Position numbers and translations under genes: made by a program. Below are positions 25,099 through 34,381 of a stretch of DNA of 64,000 nt, piece by piece; position 1 is the first letter of the stretch; each line of letters opens with the position of its first letter. The notes below the pieces were generated by a model. That model was not told the origin of the DNA, ran no database searches, and worked only from the letters and a program-made list of their open reading frames with translations. The stretch is from an uncultured Clostridia bacterium (GTDB taxonomy: Bacteria > Bacillota > Clostridia > Christensenellales > Pumilibacteraceae). The stretch lies in contig CAMUKG010000001.1 of the NCBI GenBank assembly GCA_947089425.1, positions 124,001 through 188,000 of the forward strand, written 5' to 3'.

Positions 25099-27462
25099 AT
25101 GAATTTACAGCCCGTGAAAAGAAATAATACGGTTCCCGACAAAGACGAAGTTGCAAAACTTTGCAAAATTTTCAATTTGCCAAAAAGACTTGTTGAGTTA
25201 CTTATTTTACGCGGCATAAATTCGGAAGAAAAGCTTCGAAAGTATTTAAATCCCGATATAACCAACCTATACGACCCTTTCGCTATGAAGGGAATAAGAG
25301 AGGCTGTCGCACGAATTAACGAAGCAATTTCCGAAAAACAAAAAATAGTAATCTACGGCGACTACGACGCCGACGGTATTTGCGCTTCGGCTATTTTGTC
25401 GCTCTATTTATCGTCGCGCGGACTCGAAGTTTATGTGCATATTCCCAACAGAGTGGGCGACGGTTACGGACTAAACGTCGAATCTATTGAAAAAATAATA
25501 GACGAGTGTTGCCCCGACTTGATTTTAACATGCGATTGCGGCATTTCGGGAAGCGAAGAAGTGGCGTATGCAATGGATTTGGGCGTGGACGTAATAGTTA
25601 CCGACCACCATGAAGTTGCCGATATAATTCCCGATTGCATAGTCGTTAATCCCAAACAAACCGAATGTGAATATCCTTACTCTTTTCTTTGCGGAGCGGG
25701 AGTGGCGTTAAAACTCGTTCAAGCGCTCGGAGGAATTGAAAGCGCCGAGCAATTTTTCGATTTGGCTGCGGTGGCAACTATTGCCGACCTTGTGCCGTTG
25801 CTCGACGAGAACCGATTGATTGTTCAACTCGGGCTCAAAAAGCTCGAAGAACAACGCAATCTTGGACTCAAATTGCTTATAGAAGAGCAAAAGCTTACAT
25901 ATCCCGTGCTTAGCGGCGACATAGCGTATAAAATAGCGCCGAGAATAAACGCCGCCGGAAGAATAGGCGATGCGTATCGGGCTTTCGAACTGCTTACAAG
26001 TACCGACACTAAATACGTTCAAGAAATTATTGTAGCGATAAACGAAGACAACTCTAAGCGTAAAGTTCTTTGCGATAAACTCTATGCCGAAGCGATAGTA
26101 GATTTGGCGCATGAAAACCTTATAGACAATCGTTCTGTTATTTTGAGTAATCCCGAATGGGAAAAGGGAATTACCGGCATTCTTGCGGCAAGACTTGCGG
26201 GAGATTTTCATCGCCCCGCGTTTGTAATGGTAAATTCGGGCGAATACTATAAGGGAACTTCTCGAAGCGTACCCGGCATAAACATATACGAACTTCTCAG
26301 TTCCGTTTCCGACATTTTGGTAGAATTCGGCGGACACAGTCAAGCGGCGGGATTTTCGATAGAAGAAAAGAACATAAGTCTTTTTAAGAAGCGTATTAAC
26401 GAAAAATTAAACTCATTTCCCGCCGAGCTTTTCGGAATGACTCAAGAATACGATTTGGAACTCGAAGAATCCGAACTCGATTTGTCGCTCGCGAAAACGC
26501 TCGAACTTATCGAGCCTTCGGGCAACAGTAATCCTAAGCCTCTATTTAAAACCACAGTTGAAAAGCTCACCGTTGCACCGTGCAAAAACAACCATGTTCA
26601 CACCAACATAACGGGAGAAACCGGTATTCAAATTCTTGCGTTTAACTTCTATGAACAAAATCAGTTTTTGCTTGGAAACGGAGCAAAAGAACTGATTTTG
26701 GAATTGCAGTTAAGTCGGTTCGGCGGAAAAGAAACGGCTAAGGGATTTCTCAAATCCGCAGTGCCTTCCGAACTGTATATCAACGATACCGTAGCAAAGG
26801 CAAACTATTTGAAAACGCTCGCATACGGAGCTTCGGAGCAAAGCGAATTTATTACTTACGAGCCGAGCGAGCTCAAAAAAATTGTAGGCGACAAATTATT
26901 CGGCGTTCTTATTATCGCGGGTTGCAAAGAAACTTACAATCGCTATTTTTCCGCCGTAAAATCCGAAAGACTTTTAAACGAGTTTTTGTATTCCACAAGC
27001 ATAAACAACTATTCGAGAATAATAGTTTCGCCCGAAATCGACGGCGCGCTTATGCTTTCGGGTTATGACACAATAGTTTTTTTGGATACTCCGCCGCGAT
27101 ATGCGTTGCCGTCGTTATTTGCAAAAAAGACTTCTGCGAAAATTTACGTTCCTAAAGAAGATAATCAACGAATTTTTTACGAGGGAATTAGGTGCGACAG
27201 AGAATCGTTCGGAGCTTGTTTTGCTGCTATCAGAAACAACCGACATATTTGCGCCGACAACATACTGTCGTATTACAAATTGCTATCAGCTCGCGAAAAC
27301 ATAAATATAAATATGTTTATGGCGAGCGTAGCCGTGTTCGCCGAGTTGGGGTTTATATCGGTGAACAAAACGCCGTTTTCGATTTCGGTAAACGCAGGCG
27401 TAAAAGCGGAACTCGGCAACTCTTCGATATACAAATTTCTGTGTGAAACCGTCAATAAATAA
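25099..27462 (+). CDS. recJ: single-stranded-DNA-specific exonuclease RecJ
   Basis: 787 residues from ATG 25099 (AAGGA upstream). DHH phosphoesterase motifs: YGDYDADG near 84-91, the DHH triad in VTDHHEV near 165-171, DLAAVATIADLVPL, and DHHA1 motif with GGHSQAAGFS near 411-420. The RecJ OB domain follows, and there is a long C-terminal region (about 560-787) as in Firmicute RecJ. It degrades single-stranded DNA 5'-3' in recombination and mismatch repair. relA follows 37 bases downstream, an arrangement common in Clostridia. Confidence 0.93.
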   Translation: MNLQPVKRNNTVPDKDEVAKLCKIFNLPKRLVELLILRGINSEEKLRKYLNPDITNLYDPFAMKGIREAVARINEAISEKQKIVIYGDYDADGICASAILSLYLSSRGLEVYVHIPNRVGDGYGLNVESIEKIIDECCPDLILTCDCGISGSEEVAYAMDLGVDVIVTDHHEVADIIPDCIVVNPKQTECEYPYSFLCGAGVALKLVQALGGIESAEQFFDLAAVATIADLVPLLDENRLIVQLGLKKLEEQRNLGLKLLIEEQKLTYPVLSGDIAYKIAPRINAAGRIGDAYRAFELLTSTDTKYVQEIIVAINEDNSKRKVLCDKLYAEAIVDLAHENLIDNRSVILSNPEWEKGITGILAARLAGDFHRPAFVMVNSGEYYKGTSRSVPGINIYELLSSVSDILVEFGGHSQAAGFSIEEKNISLFKKRINEKLNSFPAELFGMTQEYDLELEESELDLSLAKTLELIEPSGNSNPKPLFKTTVEKLTVAPCKNNHVHTNITGETGIQILAFNFYEQNQFLLGNGAKELILELQLSRFGGKETAKGFLKSAVPSELYINDTVAKANYLKTLAYGASEQSEFITYEPSELKKIVGDKLFGVLIIAGCKETYNRYFSAVKSERLLNEFLYSTSINNYSRIIVSPEIDGALMLSGYDTIVFLDTPPRYALPSLFAKKTSAKIYVPKEDNQRIFYEGIRCDRESFGACFAAIRNNRHICADNILSYYKLLSARENININMFMASVAVFAELGFISVNKTPFSISVNAGVKAELGNSSIYKFLCETVNK

Positions 27463-27499
27463 TTTCGCGTATTAAAACGGCTTTGAGGACAGCGAAAAT

Positions 27500-29647
27500 A
27501 TGCCTAAGGAAAACTTACAGACTCGTTACAAATCAGTATTCGCCGCAAATCAAGTAGAAATACTCGACGGAATTTTCGAGTATGCTTCCCGTATGCACGA
27601 TGGACAGTTGCGCGATTCGGGAGAGCCCTATATTATTCACCCCATAGCCGTAGCAAATATTCTGCTCGATTTGGGGCTTGACTATCAAACGATAGGCGCG
27701 GCGCTTTTGCACGATTGTATAGAAGACACTCCTGCGACCGAAAGTGAAATTCGCGCTAAATTCGGCAACGAAATTTGCGAACTCGTTATGGGCGTTACCA
27801 AGCTCGATAAAATTACGTTCAAATCGAAAGAAGAAGAGCAAGCGGAAAATTTCAGACGCATGTTTTTCGCTATGGCTAAGGATATGCGCGTGATTCTTAT
27901 AAAACTTGCCGACCGTTTGCATAATATGCGCACAATATCGAGTATTTCCGAAGAGCGACAAACCGCGATGGCAAAAGAAACTCTCGAAATTTACGCGCCT
28001 TTGGCGTCGCGTTTGGGACTGAGCTATTTTAAATGCGAACTCGAAGATCTGTGTTTAAAAGTTTTGCACCCCGCAGTATACGATTCTCTCGTGAATGAAA
28101 TTTCTCTCAAAAGAGCGGAAAGAAAAGAGCTTGTAAATCACATTTGCGACAGGCTCACAAAACTTCTCGAAGAACTCAAAATTCACGGGGAAGTGAGCGG
28201 ACGCCCCAAGCATTTTTATAGCATATATAAGAAAATGATGAACAATGACCGCACGTTCGAGCAAATTTACGATTTGACGGCTGTGCGGGTAATCGTGGAA
28301 AACGTGCGCGACTGCTACGAAGTGCTCGGAATGATTCACACGATTTGGAAACCAATTCCCGGTAGGTTCAAAGATTATATCGCAGTGCCCAAACCGAACA
28401 ACTATCAATCGCTTCACACAACGGTAATGACAAGCTACGGCATGCCTTTCGAAATACAAATTCGAACGTATGAAATGCACAAAATAGCCGAATACGGAAT
28501 TGCCGCTCACTGGAAATACAAAGAACACCGCGCCGCCGCTAACGATTTCGACGAAAAGCTCGAATGGTTGCGCGGAGTTATGGACGAGGCGAGCGACACC
28601 TCGACGGGCGCGCAAGAATTTTACGAGTCGCTTAAAATCGACCTTTACAGCGGGCAAGTGTTTATTTTCACCCCTAAGGGCGACGTCGTAGTTCTTCCCG
28701 AAGGTTCAACGCCGGTAGACTTTGCCTATTACGTTCACAGCGCAGTCGGAAATAAATGTATCGGCGCAAAAATCAACAGTAAAATCGTTCCGCTCGAAAC
28801 AAAACTGACCACAGGCGATTACGTTGAAATTATAACGTCAAATAACGCCAAAGGTCCGAGCCGCGATTGGTTGCGTTTTGCAAAAACGACGCAAGCAAAA
28901 AACAAAATTAGAGCGTTTTTCAAAAAAGAACAAAAAGACGACAACATAAAACGCGGCAAAGAACTTCTCGAAGAGGAGGCAAAGCGGCGCGGCTACACGT
29001 TGCAACAGTTGCTTGTGCCAAAATGGCTCGATATTATTATGCAACGATATTCCATATCTTCTATGGACGATATGTATGCGGCACTCGGTTACGGCGGCTT
29101 TACCGTAAACCAAATTCTTCTCAAACTAATCGATTTTTACCGTAAAGAAATAGAGTCGGCAAAACAACCCGAAAAATCGCCGTCGTCTATAAGCGAAAAC
29201 GCTTCGCAAGGAATAATAGTGAAAGGGCACAGCGATTTGTTAGTGCGAATAGCTCGGTGTTGTACGCCTGTTCCCGGCGACGATATTATAGGGTATATTT
29301 CGCGCGGACGGGGAGTCGCGGTTCACCGAAAGAGTTGCCCTAATATGAAAAACGCGGAACCGTATCGCCTTATAGAAGCGCATTGGGCAGGCGGATTGAG
29401 CTCTCCGTTTGTAGTGGCTATGCAAGTAGAAGCGAAAAACAGCAGCGGTTTGCTTGCACAAATAACTTATTTGATTTCCGAATTAAAACTGTCTATTCAC
29501 AGCTTAAACGCCCGCGTGGATAAGAACCAAAATGCTATAATAAATTTCGGAGTGAAAGTAAGCAAAATCGAACAAATCGATACTTTGATAAAAAAAATCG
29601 AAAATATTCCCGAAGTGGAAAAAGTGTTTAGGAGCACTTCGTTATAA
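27500..29647 (+). CDS. relA: bifunctional (p)ppGpp synthetase/hydrolase
   Basis: 715 residues with all Rel domains in order. HD hydrolase domain: His47, His71-Asp72 and Glu75-Asp76 (IHPIAVA, LLHDCIEDT). Synthetase domain with KHFYSIYKKM, DLTAVRVIV, and RFKDYIAVPKPNNYQSLHT (about 288-306); the RFKD form, rather than EFDD, is the signature of bifunctional Rel/SpoT enzymes. TGS domain (about 390-450), a zinc-finger/CC region with RCCTPVPGD, and an ACT domain (about 640-715). It sets the stringent response. The stop overlaps the next gene's ATG by one base. Confidence 0.95.
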   Translation: MPKENLQTRYKSVFAANQVEILDGIFEYASRMHDGQLRDSGEPYIIHPIAVANILLDLGLDYQTIGAALLHDCIEDTPATESEIRAKFGNEICELVMGVTKLDKITFKSKEEEQAENFRRMFFAMAKDMRVILIKLADRLHNMRTISSISEERQTAMAKETLEIYAPLASRLGLSYFKCELEDLCLKVLHPAVYDSLVNEISLKRAERKELVNHICDRLTKLLEELKIHGEVSGRPKHFYSIYKKMMNNDRTFEQIYDLTAVRVIVENVRDCYEVLGMIHTIWKPIPGRFKDYIAVPKPNNYQSLHTTVMTSYGMPFEIQIRTYEMHKIAEYGIAAHWKYKEHRAAANDFDEKLEWLRGVMDEASDTSTGAQEFYESLKIDLYSGQVFIFTPKGDVVVLPEGSTPVDFAYYVHSAVGNKCIGAKINSKIVPLETKLTTGDYVEIITSNNAKGPSRDWLRFAKTTQAKNKIRAFFKKEQKDDNIKRGKELLEEEAKRRGYTLQQLLVPKWLDIIMQRYSISSMDDMYAALGYGGFTVNQILLKLIDFYRKEIESAKQPEKSPSSISENASQGIIVKGHSDLLVRIARCCTPVPGDDIIGYISRGRGVAVHRKSCPNMKNAEPYRLIEAHWAGGLSSPFVVAMQVEAKNSSGLLAQITYLISELKLSIHSLNARVDKNQNAIINFGVKVSKIEQIDTLIKKIENIPEVEKVFRSTSL

Positions 29648-30246
29648 TGAATATAAAATGCGTGACTGTGGGCGACATAGAGGAAAACGCTTATATATTT
29701 GACTACGGCAACGGGGCGGCAATCATAGACGCAGGAGCCGAATACGAAAAATTAAAAAGTGCATTAAACGGTAAACCGTGCACTCACGTTCTTTTAACGC
29801 ACGCTCATTTCGACCATATAGGCGCGGTAGCAAGCTTTCAACGTGACGGAGCGAAAATTTACCTGCACCGCGACGACGTTAAGCTTTTGAACGGAATCGG
29901 CAATCTTTCGGCAATGTTCGGAGCCAAACTCGACAAATTTTCGCCCGACATAATATTATCGGACGGTGACGCCGTAAAACTCGGAGAGTACGAGGTTAAA
30001 GTCATTTCCACGCCCGGTCACACCGACGGAAGCGTGTGCTACATAACGGGCAACACGATTTTCAGCGGCGACACTCTTTTTCGTATGTCGGTGGGGCGAA
30101 CGGACTTTCCGTCGGGGAACTCTCAAAAACTTCATGAATCGATACTGAAAAAGTTATTTGTATTAAACGACAACTACGAAGTTTTACCGGGTCACGGTGA
30201 AAAAACTAGGCTCGGTTTCGAAAAAAAATACAATTATTATGTATGA
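29647..30246 (+). CDS. MBL-fold metallo-hydrolase (glyoxalase II-like)
   Basis: 199 residues. Metallo-beta-lactamase fold motifs: THAHFDHIG at 51-59, the later metal-binding His in STPGHTDGS, the bridging Asp in FSGDTLF, and the terminal His in LPGHGEKT. Size and motifs fit the YqgX/GloB-like group rather than a true beta-lactamase. Start and stop are coupled to relA (TAATG) and hemZ (overlap of 8 bases). Substrate is unknown; a thioesterase activity is the usual inference. Confidence 0.88.
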   Translation: MNIKCVTVGDIEENAYIFDYGNGAAIIDAGAEYEKLKSALNGKPCTHVLLTHAHFDHIGAVASFQRDGAKIYLHRDDVKLLNGIGNLSAMFGAKLDKFSPDIILSDGDAVKLGEYEVKVISTPGHTDGSVCYITGNTIFSGDTLFRMSVGRTDFPSGNSQKLHESILKKLFVLNDNYEVLPGHGEKTRLGFEKKYNYYV

Positions 30247-31681
30247 ACTCATAACAAATCGCAACGATATTCGCAACGAACTTATCGAGACTGTTCGTTG
30301 TTTTGTCACCGACCCGCAAGCAAACTGTTCGGTCAATTTTACGTATGTTCAAGGCGAAAATATTAGGATATTTATAGCGGTGAATTTTAAAAATTACCGT
30401 TATTCATTTCCGTCTCATTGCGAATCCGACAAAATAGAATACTCTCGCACCGACGTTTATATATGCAAGCTTTCTCTTTATCGCGCGCTTTCTGAATTTT
30501 TCGCTCAAACGCTCGCATGGGGAAGTCTTACGGGAATACGCCCCACACGTCTCGCCGCCCGTATGCTTAATAGCGGCGTTTCGTTTATAGAAATAGCGGA
30601 AAAATTGCAAAAAAACTATCTTGTGTCAAAAGAAAAAGCCGAGCTTACGGTTGAAATATTGAAAGCGCAGTCCAAGCATATCAACGACAGGATTTCGCTT
30701 GCGAATAACGGTTCTACCGAGCGTTCGAACCTTGCGAATTTGTACGTTCACATTCCGTTTTGCCCCACGCGTTGCTCATACTGTTCTTTTGTGTCGGAAG
30801 GAGTTGAGAAAAAAAGTTGGCTTCTTGCGCCTTACGCCGAAGCGCTTGCCGAAGAAATACGCCGCACCAAAGAACTTATAAGTTCGCAAAACAAACGCGT
30901 TTTTTCGGTATACGTGGGAGGTGGCACGCCTACTTCGCTCGAACCTGAATCGCTATATAAAGTTCTTAGCGTCGCGAGCGTCGACAATACGGAATACACA
31001 TGCGAAGCGGGACGTCCCGACACGATAAGCAAAGAAAAACTACATGTCATGTGCGAATGCGGCGTAAACAGAATAAGCATAAATCCGCAAACTCTGCATG
31101 AAAACACTTTGCGCAGAATAGGAAGAGGACATACTGTGGAGCAGTTTTTCGCCGCCTACGAGCTTTCGAGCAAATTCGGTTTCGTTAAAAACGTAGACCT
31201 TATCGCGGGACTCGAAGGGGAGACTCCCGAAGACTTTGAATATACTTTAAACGGCATTTTAAAACTTATGCCCGAAAATATAACCGTTCACACTCTTTGT
31301 TTAAAGCGAGGCTCCGCCGACGCTCAAACCGAAACCGTGCGCACCGAACGCACACAAGACATGATTAACTATTCGGTGAATGCTCTCAAAGCTCGCGGTT
31401 ACGTTCCTTATTATTTGTACAGGCAAAAGCAGTCTACGGGCAATCTCGAAAACATAGGTTGGTGCCGAAACGGTTTTTTGAGCGTGAATAACGTAACCGT
31501 TATGGAAGAACTTCTATCCGTTTATGCGTGCGGTGCGGGTGCAATAGGAAAATTACTCGCGCCCGGACGCATTCAGCGAATAGCAAACCCGAAAGACGTT
31601 TTAATGTATTTGGAACAATTCGAAGAAAGAATGCTTAAAAAACAAATATTTTATCAAAATCAGTTTACAACTCATGCTTGA
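30239..31681 (+). CDS. hemZ: oxygen-independent coproporphyrinogen dehydrogenase-like radical SAM protein HemZ
   Basis: 480 residues from ATG 30239, inside the 3' end of the MBL gene. The N-terminal 170 residues are the HemZ-specific part; the radical SAM motif Cys175-x3-Cys179-x2-Cys182 lies in HIPFCPTRCSYCSF. YVGGGTPTSLE, EAGRPD and NPQT/ GRGH segments that match HemN/HemW-type SAM and substrate binding follow. Proteins of this family are named HemZ, and the gene beside relA is typical of Clostridia. True coproporphyrinogen oxidation is not certain, since many Clostridia that carry it make no haem. Confidence 0.85.
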   Translation: MYELITNRNDIRNELIETVRCFVTDPQANCSVNFTYVQGENIRIFIAVNFKNYRYSFPSHCESDKIEYSRTDVYICKLSLYRALSEFFAQTLAWGSLTGIRPTRLAARMLNSGVSFIEIAEKLQKNYLVSKEKAELTVEILKAQSKHINDRISLANNGSTERSNLANLYVHIPFCPTRCSYCSFVSEGVEKKSWLLAPYAEALAEEIRRTKELISSQNKRVFSVYVGGGTPTSLEPESLYKVLSVASVDNTEYTCEAGRPDTISKEKLHVMCECGVNRISINPQTLHENTLRRIGRGHTVEQFFAAYELSSKFGFVKNVDLIAGLEGETPEDFEYTLNGILKLMPENITVHTLCLKRGSADAQTETVRTERTQDMINYSVNALKARGYVPYYLYRQKQSTGNLENIGWCRNGFLSVNNVTVMEELLSVYACGAGAIGKLLAPGRIQRIANPKDVLMYLEQFEERMLKKQIFYQNQFTTHA

Positions 31682-31692
31682 TATGGTATACT
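31664..31692 (+). promoter_or_regulatory. promoter of rpsO-pnp
   Basis: -35 TTTACA (31664-31669), 17-bp spacer, -10 TATACT (31687-31692). The transcript leader of about 85 bases holds a small hairpin GTGCG/CGCAC (31719-31735), a possible S15 autoregulation element. Confidence 0.65.
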
Positions 31693-31783
31693 AATTCATG
31701 TACCTTGATACTCGGAGTTGTGCGCTCTCCACGCACTCACACTCAGTTTTAAGGCGAATAAATATTTAACGGAGGTTAAAAAC

Positions 31784-32047
31784 ATGGACAAGGAGACTAA
31801 GGCAGAAATAATTGCCAAATTTGCGACGCACGAAGGTGATACGGGAAGTCCCGAAGTGCAGGTGGCTCTTCTCACGCATCGCATCAATCACCTCACAGAA
31901 CACCTTAAAGTGCATCACAACGACCACCATTCGCGCAGAGGTTTGTTGCAAATGGTAGGTTCCAGAAGAAGTCTTTTAAACTATCTCAAAAAGCTCGACA
32001 TCGAAAGATACAGAGCGCTTCTTGCAAAATTGGAACTCAGAAAGTAA
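31784..32047 (+). CDS. rpsO: 30S ribosomal protein S15
   Basis: 87 residues from ATG 31784 with GGAGG upstream; the longer frame before it is noncoding. Family motifs are complete: [14 protein letters not shown] at 21-34, [32 protein letters not shown] at about 38-69. S15 binds 16S rRNA helices 20-22 early in 30S assembly. It precedes pnp as in most bacteria. Confidence 0.97.
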   Translation: MDKETKAEIIAKFATHEGDTGSPEVQVALLTHRINHLTEHLKVHHNDHHSRRGLLQMVGSRRSLLNYLKKLDIERYRALLAKLELRK

Positions 32048-32060
32048 AAACAAACATCGA

Positions 32061-32124
32061 AAGCAGGAGCCGACCGACGTTGTTGGCTCTCGCTTTTTAG
32101 TTAGCGCTTAATAATTTAAAGCGC
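32061..32124 (+). terminator. rpsO-pnp intergenic hairpins (partial terminator plus second stem)
   Basis: AGC-GGAGCC (32062-32071) pairs with GGCTC-GCT (32085-32094) before a T5 run; a second stem GCGCTT (32104-32109)/AAGCGC (32119-32124) follows. Such paired hairpins in the pnp leader are places of RNase processing and partial termination in other bacteria. Confidence 0.65.
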
Positions 32125-32156
32125 ACGGGAGAAAACAGGAAAGGAGAACATGGAAC

Positions 32157-34244
32157 ATGAGTAAAGAAGCACAAATTTTCAAAACCGAAATCGGCGGGAG
32201 AGAAGTTGCCGTCGAAATCGGAAAATACTGCGGACTGAGCAACGGCTCTTGTATTATTCGTTGCGGCGACACAGTTGTAATGACAAACGTAACAATGGCG
32301 GAAACGCCTCGACCGGGCATGGACTTTTTCCCGCTCGGAGTAGATTTCGAAGAAAAAATGTATTCGGTGGGTAAAATTCCCGGCGGATTCAAAAAACGCG
32401 AAGGCAGAGCAAGCGATAAAGCCATTCTCACAAGCCGCTTGATAGACCGCCCGATACGCCCGCTATTTCCGAAAGGTTTATTTAACGACGTCAGCGTAGT
32501 AGCGACGGCGCTCAGCGTGGACACCAACATTCCGCCCGAAGTGTTCGGAATGCTCGGTTCCAGCATAGCTCTTTCAATATCCGACATACCGTTCGCAGGA
32601 CCTACGGGTTCGGTGGTTGTGGGTTACGTTAATGGCAAATACGTTATTAACCCCGACAACGTTCAGCGCGCAATGAGCGAAATGCACGTATATGTAAGCG
32701 GCACTGCAGACGCCATAATGATGGTGGAAGCGGGCGCTCAAATGGTGAGCGAAGACGTTATGCTCGGCGGAATTTTGTTCGGTCACGAAGAAATCAAAAA
32801 GCAAGTTAAGTTCATCAATGAAATCGTGAAAGCGGTGGGCAAGCCCAAGCGCGAAATGGAACTCTATAAAGTTCCCGAAGATATAACTAAGGACGTGCGC
32901 AAATTTGCCGACAAGCTTCTCGACAAGGCTCTCGAAGAAACCGACCGCCAAGCTCGCCAAGAAAAACAAGACGAAGTGGACAAGGTTACTCTCGAACATT
33001 TCGCCGAAATATATCCCGAAAAAGAGCGTGAAATAAAAGACGCGCTGTATTACTTCACAAAAGAAAAAGTGCGCGAAAAGATACTCAAAAAGGGTGTTCG
33101 TCCCGACGGAAGAAAGCTCACCGATATTCGCGACATTTGGTGCGAAACGAGCATTTTGCCGAGAGTTCACGGTTCTGCGGTTTTCACTCGCGGACAAAGC
33201 CAAGCCATGACAACTTGCACGCTGGGCACGATAGCCGAAGTGCAAAAGCTTGACAACCTCGACGAAGAAACGTTTAAACGCTATATGCACCACTATAATT
33301 TCCCGCCGTATTGCTCGGGCGAAGCTCGTCCGCTTCGCAGTCCGGGACGTCGCGAAATAGGTCACGGCGCTCTTGCGGAACGAGCTCTCGAACCCGTTAT
33401 TCCCGACGAAGAGGCTTTCCCGTATGCTATTCGCACCGTAAGCGAAATACTCAGCTCCAACGGCTCCACGTCGCAGGCAAGCGTTTGCGGCTCCACGTTG
33501 GCTCTCATGGACGCCGGCGTTCCCATTAAAGCTCCGGTAGCGGGCATAGCTATGGGACTTATTAAAGACGAGTCGAGCAAAAAAGTAGCCGTGCTTTCCG
33601 ACATTCAAGGACTCGAAGATTTCTTGGGCGACATGGACTTTAAGGTTGCGGGAACGAAAGACGGAATTACCGCAATTCAAATGGATATAAAAATCAAAGG
33701 AATAGACGAGCAAATTCTTCGCACGGCGCTCGAACAAGCGAGAGTTGGCAGACTTTACATTCTCGATAAAATGCTCGCGGTTCTCGACGCGCCTCGTCCC
33801 GAACTCAGTAAGTACGCGCCCAAGATTATAAGCTTTAATATTTCGCCCGACGTAATAGGCGACGTAATAGGCAAGAGCGGCAAAGTAATTAACCAAATCA
33901 TTGCCGAAACGGGCGTTAAAATCGATATAGAAGACGACGGACGCGTATTTATTAGTTGCACCGACGTCGAAATGGCGGAAAAAGCGAAAAAAATCGTGCT
34001 CACCATTGCGGAAGACGTCGAGCCCGGTCAAGTATTCGAAGGTAAGGTCGTGCGCATTCTAGACTTTGGAGCGTTCGTTGAACTTGCACCCGGAAAGGAT
34101 GGCATGGTTCACATATCAAAACTTTCGAAATCGCGAGTGAATAAAGTGACTGACGTTCTGAATTTGGGTGACACTGCAAGAGTGGAAGTAATCAAAACGG
34201 ACGAAAAAGGCAGAATAGACTTAAAGCTTATTGAAAAACTTTAA
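32157..34244 (+). CDS. pnp: polyribonucleotide nucleotidyltransferase (PNPase)
   Basis: 695 residues, usual length. First RNase PH domain (about 10-215, with GFKKREGRASDKAILTSRLIDRPIRPLFP), helical linker, second RNase PH domain (about 315-540, RVHGSAVFTRGQSQ and GSTSQASVCGSTLALMDAG), KH domain (about 553-610, IGDVIGKSGKVINQI), S1 domain (about 622-692). It degrades RNA 3'-5' by phosphorolysis. ATG 32157 is used; an ATG at 32150 opens a four-codon frame (MEHE-stop) that overlaps it. Confidence 0.97.
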   Translation: MSKEAQIFKTEIGGREVAVEIGKYCGLSNGSCIIRCGDTVVMTNVTMAETPRPGMDFFPLGVDFEEKMYSVGKIPGGFKKREGRASDKAILTSRLIDRPIRPLFPKGLFNDVSVVATALSVDTNIPPEVFGMLGSSIALSISDIPFAGPTGSVVVGYVNGKYVINPDNVQRAMSEMHVYVSGTADAIMMVEAGAQMVSEDVMLGGILFGHEEIKKQVKFINEIVKAVGKPKREMELYKVPEDITKDVRKFADKLLDKALEETDRQARQEKQDEVDKVTLEHFAEIYPEKEREIKDALYYFTKEKVREKILKKGVRPDGRKLTDIRDIWCETSILPRVHGSAVFTRGQSQAMTTCTLGTIAEVQKLDNLDEETFKRYMHHYNFPPYCSGEARPLRSPGRREIGHGALAERALEPVIPDEEAFPYAIRTVSEILSSNGSTSQASVCGSTLALMDAGVPIKAPVAGIAMGLIKDESSKKVAVLSDIQGLEDFLGDMDFKVAGTKDGITAIQMDIKIKGIDEQILRTALEQARVGRLYILDKMLAVLDAPRPELSKYAPKIISFNISPDVIGDVIGKSGKVINQIIAETGVKIDIEDDGRVFISCTDVEMAEKAKKIVLTIAEDVEPGQVFEGKVVRILDFGAFVELAPGKDGMVHISKLSKSRVNKVTDVLNLGDTARVEVIKTDEKGRIDLKLIEKL

Positions 34245-34254
34245 AAAACGTTTA

Positions 34255-34287
34255 ACAAGAAAAAGTCCGAAACGGGCTTTTTCTTGT
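34255..34287 (+). terminator. terminator after pnp
   Basis: ACAAGAAAAAG-CC / GG-CTTTTTCTTGT hairpin with a seven-base apex; symmetrical, so it could act on both strands. Confidence 0.75.
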
Positions 34288-34381
34288 ATTAAAACGAGTT
34301 TTTATATACTTTTTCGCGCATTCTCGGAATATATTAGAAAGACGGGCGATATGCCCTAAGTTTATTCGAGGTGTGCGTATT

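Noticed and set aside
32574..34031. Long open frame of 485 codons on the minus strand
   Set aside because: It lies wholly inside pnp, which is complete and conserved; it is a shadow of codon bias, with no motif and no ribosome site.
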